Assembly: GCA_032622095.1 (NCBI GenBank)
Contig: CP136062.1
Location: forward strand, 54,295,849 to 54,359,848
DNA from: Siphonodentalium dalli
Taxonomy: Eukaryota > Mollusca > Scaphopoda > Gadilida > Siphonodentaliidae
DNA: 64,000 bases
Direction: 5' to 3'
Below the pieces are notes generated by a model, which was given only the letters and a program-made list of their open reading frames with translations, searched no databases and had not been told where the DNA came from. Position numbers and translations under genes: made by a program. Of the stretch, positions 61,101 to 63,157 are shown piece by piece; the first letter of the stretch is position 1; each line of letters opens with the position of its first letter.

Positions 61101-62040
61101 ACCATCATAATCGTCATCAGCACTACCACTATTCTGATAAAAAAAAACTCTGATCGGCCATTAGACTATTTAGCACGACATTGACGTCTCTGTCTGAAAT
61201 TACAACACATCTGGAACCAATACTGGACACCTTTCGCAAAATGAACTACTACTGATAAGAATTACATAATGAACTACTACTGATAAGAATTACACAATGA
61301 ATTACTACTGATAAGAATTACAAAATGAACTACTATTGATAAGAAATACGAATGGGATTTTACCTCAGTGGAATTTGTGTCTTTGTATCAGGTGTCGTTT
61401 TGCCATATCCGTAGTTACGATTACGCAATCGAGAAACCAAACATGGGCAAGCTAGTAGCGAGCCTAACGCTGATCGTGACGTAATAATAACATAATTAGG
61501 TGTAAAATAATCACGACGAACACTACTACTCAACTGACTACGAATGGCAAGAAGTTTGAACGACATGCACTATTTTCTCACAAACAGACTCGTAGTCGTG
61601 ATTTTTGCAAACAAAGGTTTCCAGACCGTCCGAAAAATCAACGACTACAAATTACAATTAGCTATTCGTAATTCTTATCAATAGTAGTTCAATATGTGTC
61701 CACCAATGAGAACACAGCCACGGATATATACATGTAATATGTAAAGTCACATTGCAGGACATATGATATATTTTTTTCTTTTTCAGGGGATTCCCTAATC
61801 ATCCAAAACGGAAACCCATTCTCGACATTTGACGTCGATAATGACGGCCGCGAGTTCAGCTGCGCCGTGACATACAAGGGGGCGTGGTGGTACGGGAATC
61901 CATGCCATGAATCTAACCTCAACGGTAGATACCTAGTAGGACACCACTCAACGTTCGCAGATGGAGTGAACTGGTATTCGTGGAAGGGTTTAGAATACTC
62001 CTTAAAATTCACAGAAATGAAAATTCGACCTCGCCTATGA
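7651..62040 (+). CDS. Multidomain secreted lectin-like gene: F5/8C-EGF-LamG x3-fibrinogen C-terminal (13 exons, 5' partial)
   Basis: Thirteen exons join in one frame: 7651-7764, 8219-8421, 10299-10443, 11448-11549, 11936-12568, 13962-14708, 15165-15254, 42611-43267, 46306-46362, 50788-50924, 53075-53171, 60695-60859 and 61787-62040. Every border reads AG/GT and phases match throughout, giving about 1,133 residues before TGA. Counting from the split codon that opens exon 1, the domains are discoidin (2-151), EGF-like (155-188), LamG-like (about 200-399), Thr-rich linker (409-442), LamG-like (about 446-648), Thr/Pro linker (650-679), LamG-like (about 686-884), tetracysteine tail (886-894), Thr-rich linker (898-917) and FReD (923-1133). 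No membrane segment is visible, so extracellular secretion is inferred. Discoidin, LamG and FReD folds commonly bind glycans or proteins, so a recognition or adhesion role is likely but the ligand is unknown. Exon 1 begins in phase 1, so at least one upstream exon (signal peptide) is missing. Small symmetric exons may have been overlooked in the long introns. Confidence 0.88.
8219..8421 (+). CDS. Exon 2: middle of discoidin domain
   Basis: Acceptor AATCACAG|GT and donor GAG|GTATGA. It enters in phase 1 and leaves in phase 0. Residues 39-106 include SWCPAP followed by [12 protein letters not shown], the WCP...W-L-x-I-D-x-x-x-P-x-x-V core strand of F5/8C domains, and then [10 protein letters not shown] long open stretch in another frame at 8202-8399 is only a shadow of this exon. 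Confidence 0.88.
8690..9150. repeat. Diverged tandem repeat of about 140 bp in intron 2
   Basis: Three to four units contain TCTGAACCTGAAAACTGC, TCTAGA.GTCTAA, a CAAATTCAGAC-like stretch and a CACCGG...GGACCCCTC block. There is no coding frame. The rest of this intron (9150-10298) shows nothing recognisable. Confidence 0.6.
10299..10443 (+). CDS. Exon 3: end of discoidin domain
   Basis: Acceptor CATTCCAG and donor G|GTATGC, phase 0 in and phase 1 out. It carries [10 protein letters not shown] followed by CFRVELYGC, the diagnostic R-x-I-R-I-x-P...C-x-R-V-E-L-Y-G-C ending of an F5/8C domain, with the closing Cys at residue 151. Joined to exons 1 and 2 the domain is about 150 residues, the family's normal size. 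Several overlapping open frames at 10308-10832 on both strands are shadows. Confidence 0.9.
10444..11447. other. Intron 3; dispersed repeat near its 3' end
   Basis: Positions 11100-11240 carry CCTGTGCCAATGCAT...CTGGCCTAACAATATTTAC...ACCTTGTAA...AGAGAATGCACTGGCACATGATC. Related sequence occurs near 26400, 26750-26930 and 27700-27850, with partial dyad symmetry. No further exon was recognised. Confidence 0.5.
11448..11549 (+). CDS. Exon 4: EGF-like domain
   Basis: A single 102-bp symmetric 1-1 exon (acceptor CATTCTAG, donor G|GTAAGT) encodes one complete EGF-like module at residues 155-188. It has six cysteines in order and the signatures [21 protein letters not shown]. No Asp/Asn calcium-binding signature precedes the first Cys, so it is probably a non-calcium EGF. 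A one-exon symmetric EGF is typical of exon-shuffled extracellular proteins. Confidence 0.9.
11936..12568 (+). CDS. Exon 5: LamG-like (concanavalin-A-fold) domain 1
   Basis: This 633-bp exon is symmetric 1-1 (acceptor TTCGCCAG, donor G|GTATGT). It encodes residues 189-399, a jelly-roll domain of the LamG/pentraxin-like class. A strand with [12 protein letters not shown] leads to [19 protein letters not shown], whose Cys253-x6-Cys260-x2-G-F-T motif recurs in the next two domains. The later [10 protein letters not shown] and SNGVLIGQ resemble the W-x-x-V-x-x-x-W and D-G-x-x-x-G strands of LamG_3-type domains. No catalytic function is implied. Confidence 0.87.
12640..13068. mobile_element. Small inverted-repeat element (MITE-like) in intron 5
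   Basis: The left arm GGAGGTCATGTGACCAATTT and the right arm (complement of GGAGGTCAAGTGACCAATTT) match over about 50 bp and continue through GGGATTTCCATG.AAAT. The interior is non-coding. The flanking duplication could not be fixed, so the superfamily is uncertain. Confidence 0.55.
13069..13961. other. Rest of intron 5; no gene seen
   Basis: A/T-rich with a short direct duplication around 13375-13430 (AACCACAAGAGTAAACTA-type). Nothing else was recognised. Confidence 0.5.
13962..14708 (+). CDS. Exon 6: Thr-rich linker plus LamG-like domain 2
   Basis: A 747-bp symmetric 1-1 exon (acceptor ATTTTAG, donor G|GTAAGT). Residues 409-442 are a run of Thr with Lys, Ala and Pro, resembling a mucin-type O-glycosylated spacer. 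The LamG-like domain that follows contains Cys501-x6-Cys508 in [16 protein letters not shown] and the strand [10 protein letters not shown], clearly paralogous to domains 1 and 3. It probably arose by internal duplication of the exon. Confidence 0.87.
15165..15254 (+). CDS. Exon 7: Thr/Pro-rich mucin-like linker
   Basis: A 90-bp symmetric 1-1 exon (acceptor CATTTTAG, donor G|GTAAGC) encodes only Thr, Pro, Lys and a few others (residues 650-678). It acts as a flexible, probably O-glycosylated spacer. A 100-codon minus-strand frame over the same bases is an antisense shadow. The donor lies only 80 bp upstream of a very long hairpin. Confidence 0.75.
15335..15499. repeat. Very long near-perfect hairpin
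   Basis: The arms at 15335-15413 and 15417-15499 are nearly exact inverted copies meeting at AAACCC-GAA-GGGTTT. There is a 2-base bulge near the loop and only a few mismatches. It forms one end of the hairpin element at 15335-15845. Confidence 0.9.
15335..15845. mobile_element. Hairpin-ended element, copy 1
   Basis: The hairpin plus the following 345 bp recur in the opposite orientation at 29764-30371. Shared landmarks are the ACACTTAGTG end, CCACGTG, GCCCAAAACATTACGCG and AGTCAATCCTGCGCGAGTCC. There is no coding sequence. It is probably a foldback-type or MITE family. Confidence 0.7.
15846..16860. repeat. Degraded repeat units in intron 7
   Basis: GCATGATGGATTTGCCATTATGG, TGCATGATATTTTTGCCATTA and CATCATAAATTTGCCACCATG recur near 15870, 16110 and 16600, with repeats of the 'acaggctgcca' type. 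They look like three diverged units of about 240 to 490 bp spacing. No gene was recognised. Confidence 0.4.
16874..17340. repeat. Dispersed repeat family B, diverged copy
   Basis: It begins ACTAGCAGGTTAGCCCG and contains TACCCGATTTGATATTGAAT and GTCAAGGTCATGTCGGGGTC, matching the units at 2736-3225. It also has an internal duplication of CCGAAACATGACATTTTATG. Confidence 0.5.
18060..18677 (+). pseudogene. LINE A ORF1, first half: zinc-knuckle retrotransposon protein (broken)
   Basis: From about 18060 the frame reads [20 protein letters not shown], then [14 protein letters not shown] and [12 protein letters not shown]. It ends in two CCHC-type knuckles (CTRC...QC, then C-K-A-C-x4-GH-x5-C). Such proteins are ORF1-type nucleic-acid-binding partners of CR1-like LINEs. 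A TAA at 18534-18536 interrupts the first knuckle. The frame resumes at 38738 after the inserted LINE B. The 5' end is not defined. Confidence 0.75.
18610..18677. repeat. Target-site duplication of LINE B, left copy
   Basis: 68 bp from CGTCGGATTACCG to TACGGTGGCTAT, repeated at 38670-38737 with two mismatches. It is part of the LINE A zinc-knuckle coding sequence. Confidence 0.85.
19450..20345 (-). pseudogene. LINE B ORF2, C-terminal region
   Basis: Contains [16 protein letters not shown], then [20 protein letters not shown], then a C-x2-C zinc motif (CALCH) and further degraded codons to about 19456. This follows the usual order of the post-RT region in CR1/Jockey-like LINEs. Sequence from 18695 to 19450 is 3' UTR-like with no gene. 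Confidence 0.78.
20600..22009 (-). pseudogene. LINE B ORF2, reverse transcriptase domain
   Basis: The linker contains the [11 protein letters not shown]-type motif. After a frameshift near 21735 come [48 protein letters not shown] (first catalytic Asp) and [15 protein letters not shown]. After a further frameshift near 20690 come [10 protein letters not shown] (catalytic Asp pair) and [16 protein letters not shown] in place of the usual Y/F-A-D-D is, as far as I recall, common in invertebrate LINEs of this clade. Confidence 0.88.
22018..23059. mobile_element. hAT-family deletion derivative
   Basis: The 10-bp perfect terminal inverted repeats TAGTGTTCGG...CCGAACACTA are followed inward by inverted AATATTCGAA-rich arms. 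TAGCAGAG is duplicated on both sides (22010-22017 and 23060-23067). An 8-bp duplication with this TIR form is the signature of hAT transposons. Removing 1,042 bp plus one TAGCAGAG restores the LINE B frame ([14 protein letters not shown]). Internally it holds a BED zinc-finger remnant and a stretch of dispersed repeat family E (about 22545-22860). Confidence 0.9.
22362..22535 (+). pseudogene. BED-type zinc-finger remnant of hAT transposase
   Basis: The frame from ATG 22362 reads [19 protein letters not shown], then [14 protein letters not shown]. The W-x-x-F, K-A-x-C, Y-x-G-T-T and N-x-x-x-H spacing is that of BED fingers, which bind DNA at the ends of hAT elements. One of the paired cysteines is lost (C-K-L-N rather than C-x2-C), and no transposase catalytic domain follows. 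Confidence 0.65.
23068..23843 (-). pseudogene. LINE B ORF2, endonuclease domain
   Basis: Reading from 23843 down: [16 protein letters not shown] (catalytic Glu), then a frameshift near 23665, then [16 protein letters not shown] (Asp/Asn pair), TTVDHIF and YSNHRPI (catalytic His). This is a complete set of APE-type endonuclease motifs. The domain nicks target DNA for target-primed reverse transcription. Confidence 0.85.
23844..24380. repeat. Left subterminal repeat array of the TA element
   Basis: Repeats of TTATCTTGGGAGAATAGCTAG (two copies), CTTAGTAAGAAAA and TTTTCTTG-type motifs in both orientations. The counterpart is 37360-37659. Confidence 0.7.
25598..27410. mobile_element. Palindromic element with 400-bp inverted arms
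   Basis: Arms at 25598-25999 and 27012-27410 are inverted copies of each other. Shared landmarks are GTGATACCCCGGTAATGACC, AGCGGGT.GTCAC, ATGAGGATCTTGTTAAAGA, ATTGGTATAAGAACAA and TATGTAAACAAA. The centre (26000-27010) carries MITE-like inverted repeats (AGAGAATGCATTGGCACA and relatives). No coding sequence. Half-copies occur near 3760, 31420-31560 and 53720-54170. Confidence 0.75.
27540..27690. repeat. TGTAAACAAAACTGTTACAGTG repeat, copy 1
   Basis: Related to the tandem pair at 37000-37275: both share GTAAACAAAACTGTTACAG, TTGTCAACAA and TTCAGAATATTTT. Confidence 0.6.
27940..28265. repeat. Dispersed repeat family E, copy
   Basis: CGTCAAATATTTGCTAGGCCG and CTGAGCTTTAAATGGTGGGTTCCTCGACTC match 41590-41720 and 22640-22830. 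Confidence 0.55.
28266..29763. other. Interior of the TA element; no gene recognised
   Basis: Two adjacent minus-strand open frames (28774-29001 and 29108-29341, 75 and 77 codons) have non-random-looking composition but no motif I recognise. They could be remnants of a transposon protein. A poly-G run lies at about 29678-29690. Confidence 0.35.
29764..30371. mobile_element. Hairpin-ended element, copy 2 (inverted relative to copy 1)
   Basis: Matches 15335-15845 in reverse orientation. Here the hairpin arms (about 30108-30192 and 30313-30371) are separated by about 120 bp of loop sequence, whereas copy 1 has a 3-base loop. Confidence 0.7.
30372..32760. other. Interior of the TA element; half-copy of the palindromic repeat and poly-C runs
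   Basis: 31420-31560 resembles one arm of the 25.6-27.4 kb palindrome, ending at a run of about 14 C. Another C run is at about 30930. Two similar segments near 31970-32100 and 32320-32480 (TCGTAAGTGGAGGAA, GAGAGTTTGTTACGATG-like, ACCAAGGATACG) form a diverged direct duplication. No gene recognised. Confidence 0.45.
32765..33395. repeat. GAT/GAC-rich low-complexity tract
   Basis: About 600 bp of imperfect GATGATGAC repeats. Open frames on both strands read as poly-Asp/Met or poly-Ser/His and are artefacts of composition. Confidence 0.85.
33396..34867. other. Interior of the TA element; no gene seen
   Basis: 34360-34740 contains several GGAATACGG / ACCTCATAACAG-type short repeats and a poly-G run near 34705. 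A 114-codon minus-strand frame lies within these repeats and has no recognisable motif. Confidence 0.45.
34868..36705. repeat. Tandem repeat, 384-bp unit, 4.8 copies, in alternating A/B types
   Basis: Copies begin at the CATTT.TCATGGTCATTG.A landmark at 34871, 35254, 35638, 36023 and 36408, a spacing of 383-385 bp. Unit junctions alternate. Type A (near 35170 and 35945) has ATCCCATAATCCCATGAAAT and ATATCAACTAAT. Type B (near 35555 and 36325) has AAGATGCCAAGCCAGCTGAA and ATCTCTACCAATAAATT. The true repeat is therefore a 768-bp dimer. No coding sequence. Confidence 0.9.
37000..37275. repeat. Direct tandem duplication of about 125 bp
   Basis: GTTATGTAAACAAAACTGTTACAG...GTTGGACCTTTT.CAATG occurs twice in succession, with small indels. 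A diverged third copy is at 27540. Confidence 0.75.
37360..37659. repeat. Right subterminal repeat array of the TA element
   Basis: The reverse complement follows the left end: CACTGCCAAAAATAATTTC, CTTGAAACAAGAAA, GGAAAATAAATCTT, then TTACTAAGAAA. Confidence 0.7.
37660..37725 (-). pseudogene. LINE B ORF2, first codons
   Basis: From ATG at 37725 it reads [16 protein letters not shown], the first strand of an AP-type endonuclease with its metal-binding Asn, up to SYMSD-L. The TA at 37660-37661 is the insertion point of the 13.8-kb element. With that element removed, codons continue in frame at 23841. Confidence 0.8.
37829..38660 (-). pseudogene. LINE B ORF1 with RRM-like fold
   Basis: A Ser/Asn/Asp-rich N-terminal half is followed by [14 protein letters not shown], an RNP-like strand. 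After a frameshift near 38120 come [20 protein letters not shown] and [14 protein letters not shown], then TAA at 37829-37831. ORF1 proteins of this kind bind element RNA. The N-terminal start is unclear because two frames overlap upstream of 38584. Confidence 0.6.
38670..38737. repeat. Target-site duplication of LINE B, right copy
   Basis: Second copy of the 68-bp duplication. Reading frame of LINE A runs through it into the esterase segment. Confidence 0.85.
38738..39471 (+). pseudogene. LINE A ORF1, second half: SGNH/GDSL esterase-like domain
   Basis: This continues the 18060-18677 frame with one TGA (38756-38758). It then reads [35 protein letters not shown] and [11 protein letters not shown] before TGA at 39469-39471. 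The G-x-S/N, GTNN and D-x-x-H-L blocks are the layout of SGNH hydrolases, which occur in ORF1 of several CR1-type LINEs. A frameshift occurs near 39120, where the frame switches from the one starting at 38771 to the one at 39127. The C-terminus is lysine/arginine-rich. Confidence 0.72.
39500..40520 (+). mobile_element. LINE A ORF2 remnant with large internal deletion, and 3' end
   Basis: A frame running to about 39858 reads [16 protein letters not shown], the start of an AP-endonuclease domain. It jumps directly to sequence typical of the C-terminal end of CR1-like reverse transcriptases: [19 protein letters not shown], a C-x2-C zinc motif (CDIC), then [10 protein letters not shown], with stop at 40157-40159. 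Endonuclease and RT cores are missing. The 3' UTR ends near AATAAATAG and A/T-rich sequence at about 40500. LINE A as a whole spans about 18060-40520. Confidence 0.72.
40805..41720. repeat. Dispersed repeat family E, long copy in intron 7
   Basis: TTAAAGGTACTCAATCCGA and GATGGTCCCCAT at its start also occur near 22550 inside the hAT element. GACGAATATTTGCTAGGCCG near 41590 matches 28110. The copy lies just downstream of LINE A. Confidence 0.5.
41721..42610. other. 3' part of intron 7 with TA microsatellite
   Basis: A (TA)n run of about 20 units at 42383-42425. No exon seen between LINE A and exon 8. Confidence 0.6.
42611..43267 (+). CDS. Exon 8: LamG-like domain 3 with tetracysteine tail
   Basis: A 657-bp symmetric 1-1 exon (acceptor ACCAATAG, donor G|GTAAGT) on the far side of the 27-kb intron. 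It repeats the family motif as Cys730-x6-Cys737 followed by [10 protein letters not shown], and has [10 protein letters not shown] for the W strand. It ends with [10 protein letters not shown], a C-x2-C-x-C-x2-C cluster (residues 886-894) absent from the other two domains. This could be a disulfide knot between linker and lectin head, or a metal-binding site. Confidence 0.87.
43336..43526 (+). CDS. Possible alternative terminal exon after exon 8
   Basis: An acceptor-like GGATTCAG lies at 43328-43335, only 68 bp beyond the exon 8 donor. Read in the required phase 1, the frame stays open for 63 codons, starting [13 protein letters not shown], to TGA at 43521-43523. If used, it would replace the fibrinogen domain with a short acidic Ser/Asn-rich tail. 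No homology is recognised, and the stretch may simply be sequence next to the gypsy remnant. Confidence 0.2.
43716..44880 (-). pseudogene. Ty3/gypsy-type retrotransposon integrase fragment (degenerate)
   Basis: On the minus strand from 44859: a zinc-binding C-x2-C (CTICATCK), [23 protein letters not shown] (first catalytic Asp), [11 protein letters not shown] (second Asp) and AAPYHP. In-frame stops occur just after ETDG and just after YHP. Then a frameshift and apparent deletion lead to the C-terminal barrel-like segment ([17 protein letters not shown]). Protease, RT, RNase H and LTRs were not found. It is an inactive pol fragment in intron 8. Confidence 0.85.
44881..46305. repeat. Rest of intron 8: GTCCGTCC-rich tract and ATGAACCGATTTCAAT repeats
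   Basis: 45285-45385 has GTGTGTCCGTCCGTCC-type repeats with an inverted GTCCGACGGACG. Downstream, ATGAACCGATTTCAATAAT and TTTTCGACTTATTTT.ACTTAGAA recur near 45410, 45520, 45560, 45650 and 45790, indicating diverged units of a dispersed element. Confidence 0.55.
46306..46362 (+). CDS. Exon 9: short Thr-rich linker exon
   Basis: 57 bp between acceptor ACCATCAG and donor G|GTATGT, symmetric 1-1. It encodes residues 898-916: RE, eight residues of almost pure Thr, then NTTTPTCA. The composition, phase and position match the other Thr linkers, but the exon is short and rests on splice signals plus composition only. Confidence 0.68.
46363..47372. other. 5' part of intron 9; no gene seen
   Basis: A/T-rich. 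Around 47030-47160 a short theme (GTGAAATC, CAGTAATTTC, ATTTCACTGATTT) is repeated in both orientations. Confidence 0.5.
47373..48285. mobile_element. Harbinger-like MITE built of GCAAC/GTTGC repeats
   Basis: Terminal inverted repeats AGTTACCCTCACACC (21 bp in all) sit between direct TTA repeats at 47370-47372 and 48286-48288. The interior is dense in CGCAAC and its complement. 48085-48165 has an 11-bp tandem repeat, CACGCAACCCA alternating with CATGCAACCCA. No transposase. Confidence 0.85.
48380..48960 (+). pseudogene. Degraded LINE remnant
   Basis: One frame near 48395 reads [12 protein letters not shown], the usual first strand of an L1/Tx1-type endonuclease. Near 48745 another frame reads [13 protein letters not shown], typical of the C-terminal part of such polyproteins. 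The middle is missing and frames are broken. Assigned from two short motifs only. Confidence 0.45.
49088..49176. repeat. (CT)n-(TA)n compound microsatellite
   Basis: About 20 CT units at 49088-49127 followed directly by TA units to 49176 with one interruption. Confidence 0.95.
49177..50787. other. 3' part of intron 9; no gene seen
   Basis: Open frames up to 99 codons have no recognisable motif. The minus-strand frame at 50600-50899 overlaps exon 10 and is its shadow. 50560-50660 has GGTTCTATGA short repeats. Confidence 0.5.
50788..50924 (+). CDS. Exon 10: start of fibrinogen C-terminal domain
   Basis: Acceptor CATGTTCAG and donor CTT|GTGAGT, phase 1 in and 0 out. The peptide has the FReD opening: CQDLLNSG, then SGVYVIQP, then [12 protein letters not shown]. 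Cys923 and Cys952 are the usual first disulfide pair. An extra C-x2-C pair (942, 945) is inserted in the loop before VTVYCD. Confidence 0.92.
50925..53074. other. Intron 10; short tandem duplication only
   Basis: At about 51808-51885, TTATATTGATTT.TAAATCAATGGTTGATCCTAACA occurs twice (unit about 37 bp). Nothing else recognised. Confidence 0.55.
53075..53171 (+). CDS. Exon 11: FReD, second segment
   Basis: Acceptor TTCGACAG and donor G|GTGAGT, phase 0 in and 1 out. [29 protein letters not shown] are near-canonical FReD motifs. The open frame extends about 125 bp 5' of the acceptor, but those residues do not fit the domain, whereas the join to exon 10 (GGGW-L-V-F-Q-R-R) does. Confidence 0.92.
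53720..54175. repeat. Half-copy of the palindromic repeat family in intron 11
   Basis: GGTAAGCGTTGGTGGTGG, TGTTCTTATACCAATCATAA, TATGTAAACAAACAGTACGTAAA and GGTGTTGAATGGGT match 25795-26130 in the same orientation. The opposite arm is absent. Confidence 0.7.
55800..56100. repeat. Diverged tandem repeat in intron 11
   Basis: Three units contain ACAACACCC(A/T)TTATTTGACCTAAATC(G/C)GT, with GGCGGCCATTTTGGAT between them. The minus-strand open frames here are artefacts of the repeat. Confidence 0.65.
56460..57432. repeat. Direct repeats of about 175 bp flanking 615 bp
   Basis: TCACGTTCAACTGAATAATTG...ACCAACAATATGTTG occurs at about 56466-56643 and 57256-57431, nearly identical. The enclosed sequence has a GA-rich tract (56826-56915), a TTTA microsatellite (56947-56985) and no coding frame. 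Confidence 0.75.
58215..58815. repeat. Two neighbouring tandem duplications in intron 11
   Basis: A unit of about 165 bp (GTTACTGC.TGTTGAA...CATCCATATAATAATA.TTGTAACT) occurs twice at 58240-58520. A unit of about 112 bp (TTATCGTGCTTGTATATGC...CTTCATAAACTGCGT) occurs twice at 58592-58814. Confidence 0.8.
58887..59314. repeat. Dispersed repeat family B, copy in intron 11
   Basis: It starts CACTAGCCGATGTGCCC and ends ATGCAGACAGAAGTTC plus A/T-rich sequence. The body matches 3226-3596 and itself contains two tandem units of GGAAACATGCCTATATGAGC...AAATTGGACCC. Confidence 0.7.
59490..59760. repeat. Duplication and hairpin in intron 11
   Basis: ATTGGGGGCCAT.GGCAAGTAAC is repeated at 59512 and 59642. 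It is followed by a hairpin at 59675-59745 whose arms read GTGATGACAA...TTTCCACTCGTGGCT and complement. Confidence 0.8.
59761..60694. other. End of intron 11; no gene seen
   Basis: An open frame at 60297-60482 (61 codons) contains a short repeat reading [10 protein letters not shown] but has neither splice support in the right phase nor a known domain. Confidence 0.45.
60695..60859 (+). CDS. Exon 12: FReD, third segment
   Basis: Acceptor ACCACACAG and donor G|GTAGGT, symmetric 1-1. It reads [34 protein letters not shown] and [13 protein letters not shown], matching the central FReD strands in register with exons 11 and 13. Confidence 0.92.
60950..61135. repeat. ATC/CAT-rich trinucleotide tract in intron 12
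   Basis: Imperfect CATCATCACC repeats over about 180 bp. Poly-Met/Leu frames on the minus strand are artefacts. Confidence 0.9.
61215..61705. mobile_element. Small element with inverted ends and a 30-bp tandem repeat in intron 12
   Basis: The left side has four copies of TGAACTACTACTGATAAGAATTACA (unit about 29-30 bp, 61240-61350). The right side (61665-61705) has one inverted copy, ending TATGTGTCC against CTGGACACC on the left. It is probably a MITE whose left end amplified. Confidence 0.55.
61787..62040 (+). CDS. Exon 13: FReD end and stop codon
   Basis: Acceptor TTTTTCAG, then residues 1050-1133 and TGA at 62038-62040. FDVDNDG is the calcium loop. Cys1075 and Cys1089 form the usual second disulfide. 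[18 protein letters not shown] and [12 protein letters not shown] complete the domain. The usual N-C-H or C-H ligand-site segment reads N-P-C-H, with an inserted Pro-type change next to the Cys. The FReD totals about 210 residues, full length. Confidence 0.93.
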
Positions 62041-62310
62041 TCAAACGGCTGTGGATCACGACAACATCTTCGTTGACCATGTTCCTACTATTTATGTGAA
62101 GAGTACTGAAGACTAACACTTATGACAAAACCATAACTATGCACACTCAGTAGAATGATAGATCTCAATGCTCATGCAGCATGCACAACTATTTTATCAG
62201 AACAGTAGCATTCACTTCTGGAACACCATATACGAATTAACTGAACAGTTGCTGAACAATTGCTGTTGTGATTATTTTTTTCTTCTAATAAACGTCAAGA
62301 GAAAAAAACT
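62041..62310 (+). promoter_or_regulatory. 3' UTR with polyadenylation signal
   Basis: AATAAA at 62287-62292 lies about 250 bp after the stop. It is the first canonical hexamer seen downstream, so the transcript probably ends near 62310. Confidence 0.6.
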
Positions 62311-62970
62311 TTTTATTTCACTATAATTATCTCCATTTAGCTATAGGCCCTGTGTCGGGGATATCCTGGTGCCACCCCTGTTGGAAAAGTTATAGATATT
62401 TAAAGAAGACCACAGAGAGTAGAAATCAGGGGATCACAAATCGACCCAAATTGGATGCAATCGCATATATGTGTTTAGTTCTGTTGTCCTCCATACCATA
62501 TATACTCGGTCTCTAAAAACCCAATTTCCTCGCGCTCCTGTTGCGCAAATTCTAGTATAAAAAGTGAGTCTATTTCAGACAAAGTTGAAACATAAAATCT
62601 GACAAGACAAGTTAGACACAGTAACTGCTAATCCCATTACCAATCTAACAACACCAGTCGAGCATGATTACTCTTCAAAACAATAACACCGGTACAAATT
62701 TACGGCCAACCGCAGGCACACACACCATGGATACACAGTTAAAGTCACGGCGGTTTTTTTAAACGCTTATATCTGGCATATACCCATGGTTATATATAAA
62801 CGGGCTACGAGCATCTGACCGCTAGTTTTCGCATATAGTGATATTCTTTCTTCGGAAAGTATGAACAGTGATATTATCTCAGATTCGTGTATTTCAATTT
62901 TTCTATACTATAAAATTCCAATACATTCAATCTGATCAAATATGTTTACATATATTAAATATCCACAGCC
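62311..62970. other. Downstream of the lectin gene; no gene seen
   Basis: No coding or RNA feature recognised. Confidence 0.5.
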
Positions 62971-62971
62971 T

Positions 62972-63157
62972 TTACCTAGGCACAGAGGTGGCTTGTTTCA
63001 GAAAGTGTAGACCTGGATGATTTCTACAAATATAATCGTCCACCAACTGGTCGGTCAATTGAAAGGCCGGTTCACTTAACTGGTGCAAATAGTGTTTTAT
63101 TTTATCAGAAACGATACCTTTTGTGATCTTTGTCACCCATATCAAAGAGAAAAACAA
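62972..63157 (-). CDS. Weak candidate exon of a minus-strand neighbour
   Basis: A minus-strand frame of 61 codons, including DKIKHYLHQLSEPAFQLTDQ and VDDYICRNHPGLHFL, has more protein-like composition than its surroundings. It ends at CCTAG with GTAAAG following, a plausible donor. No domain is recognised and the acceptor side is weak, so this may be chance. Confidence 0.2.
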   Translation of the reverse strand: MFFSLIWVTKITKGIVSDKIKHYLHQLSEPAFQLTDQLVDDYICRNHPGLHFLKQATSVPR

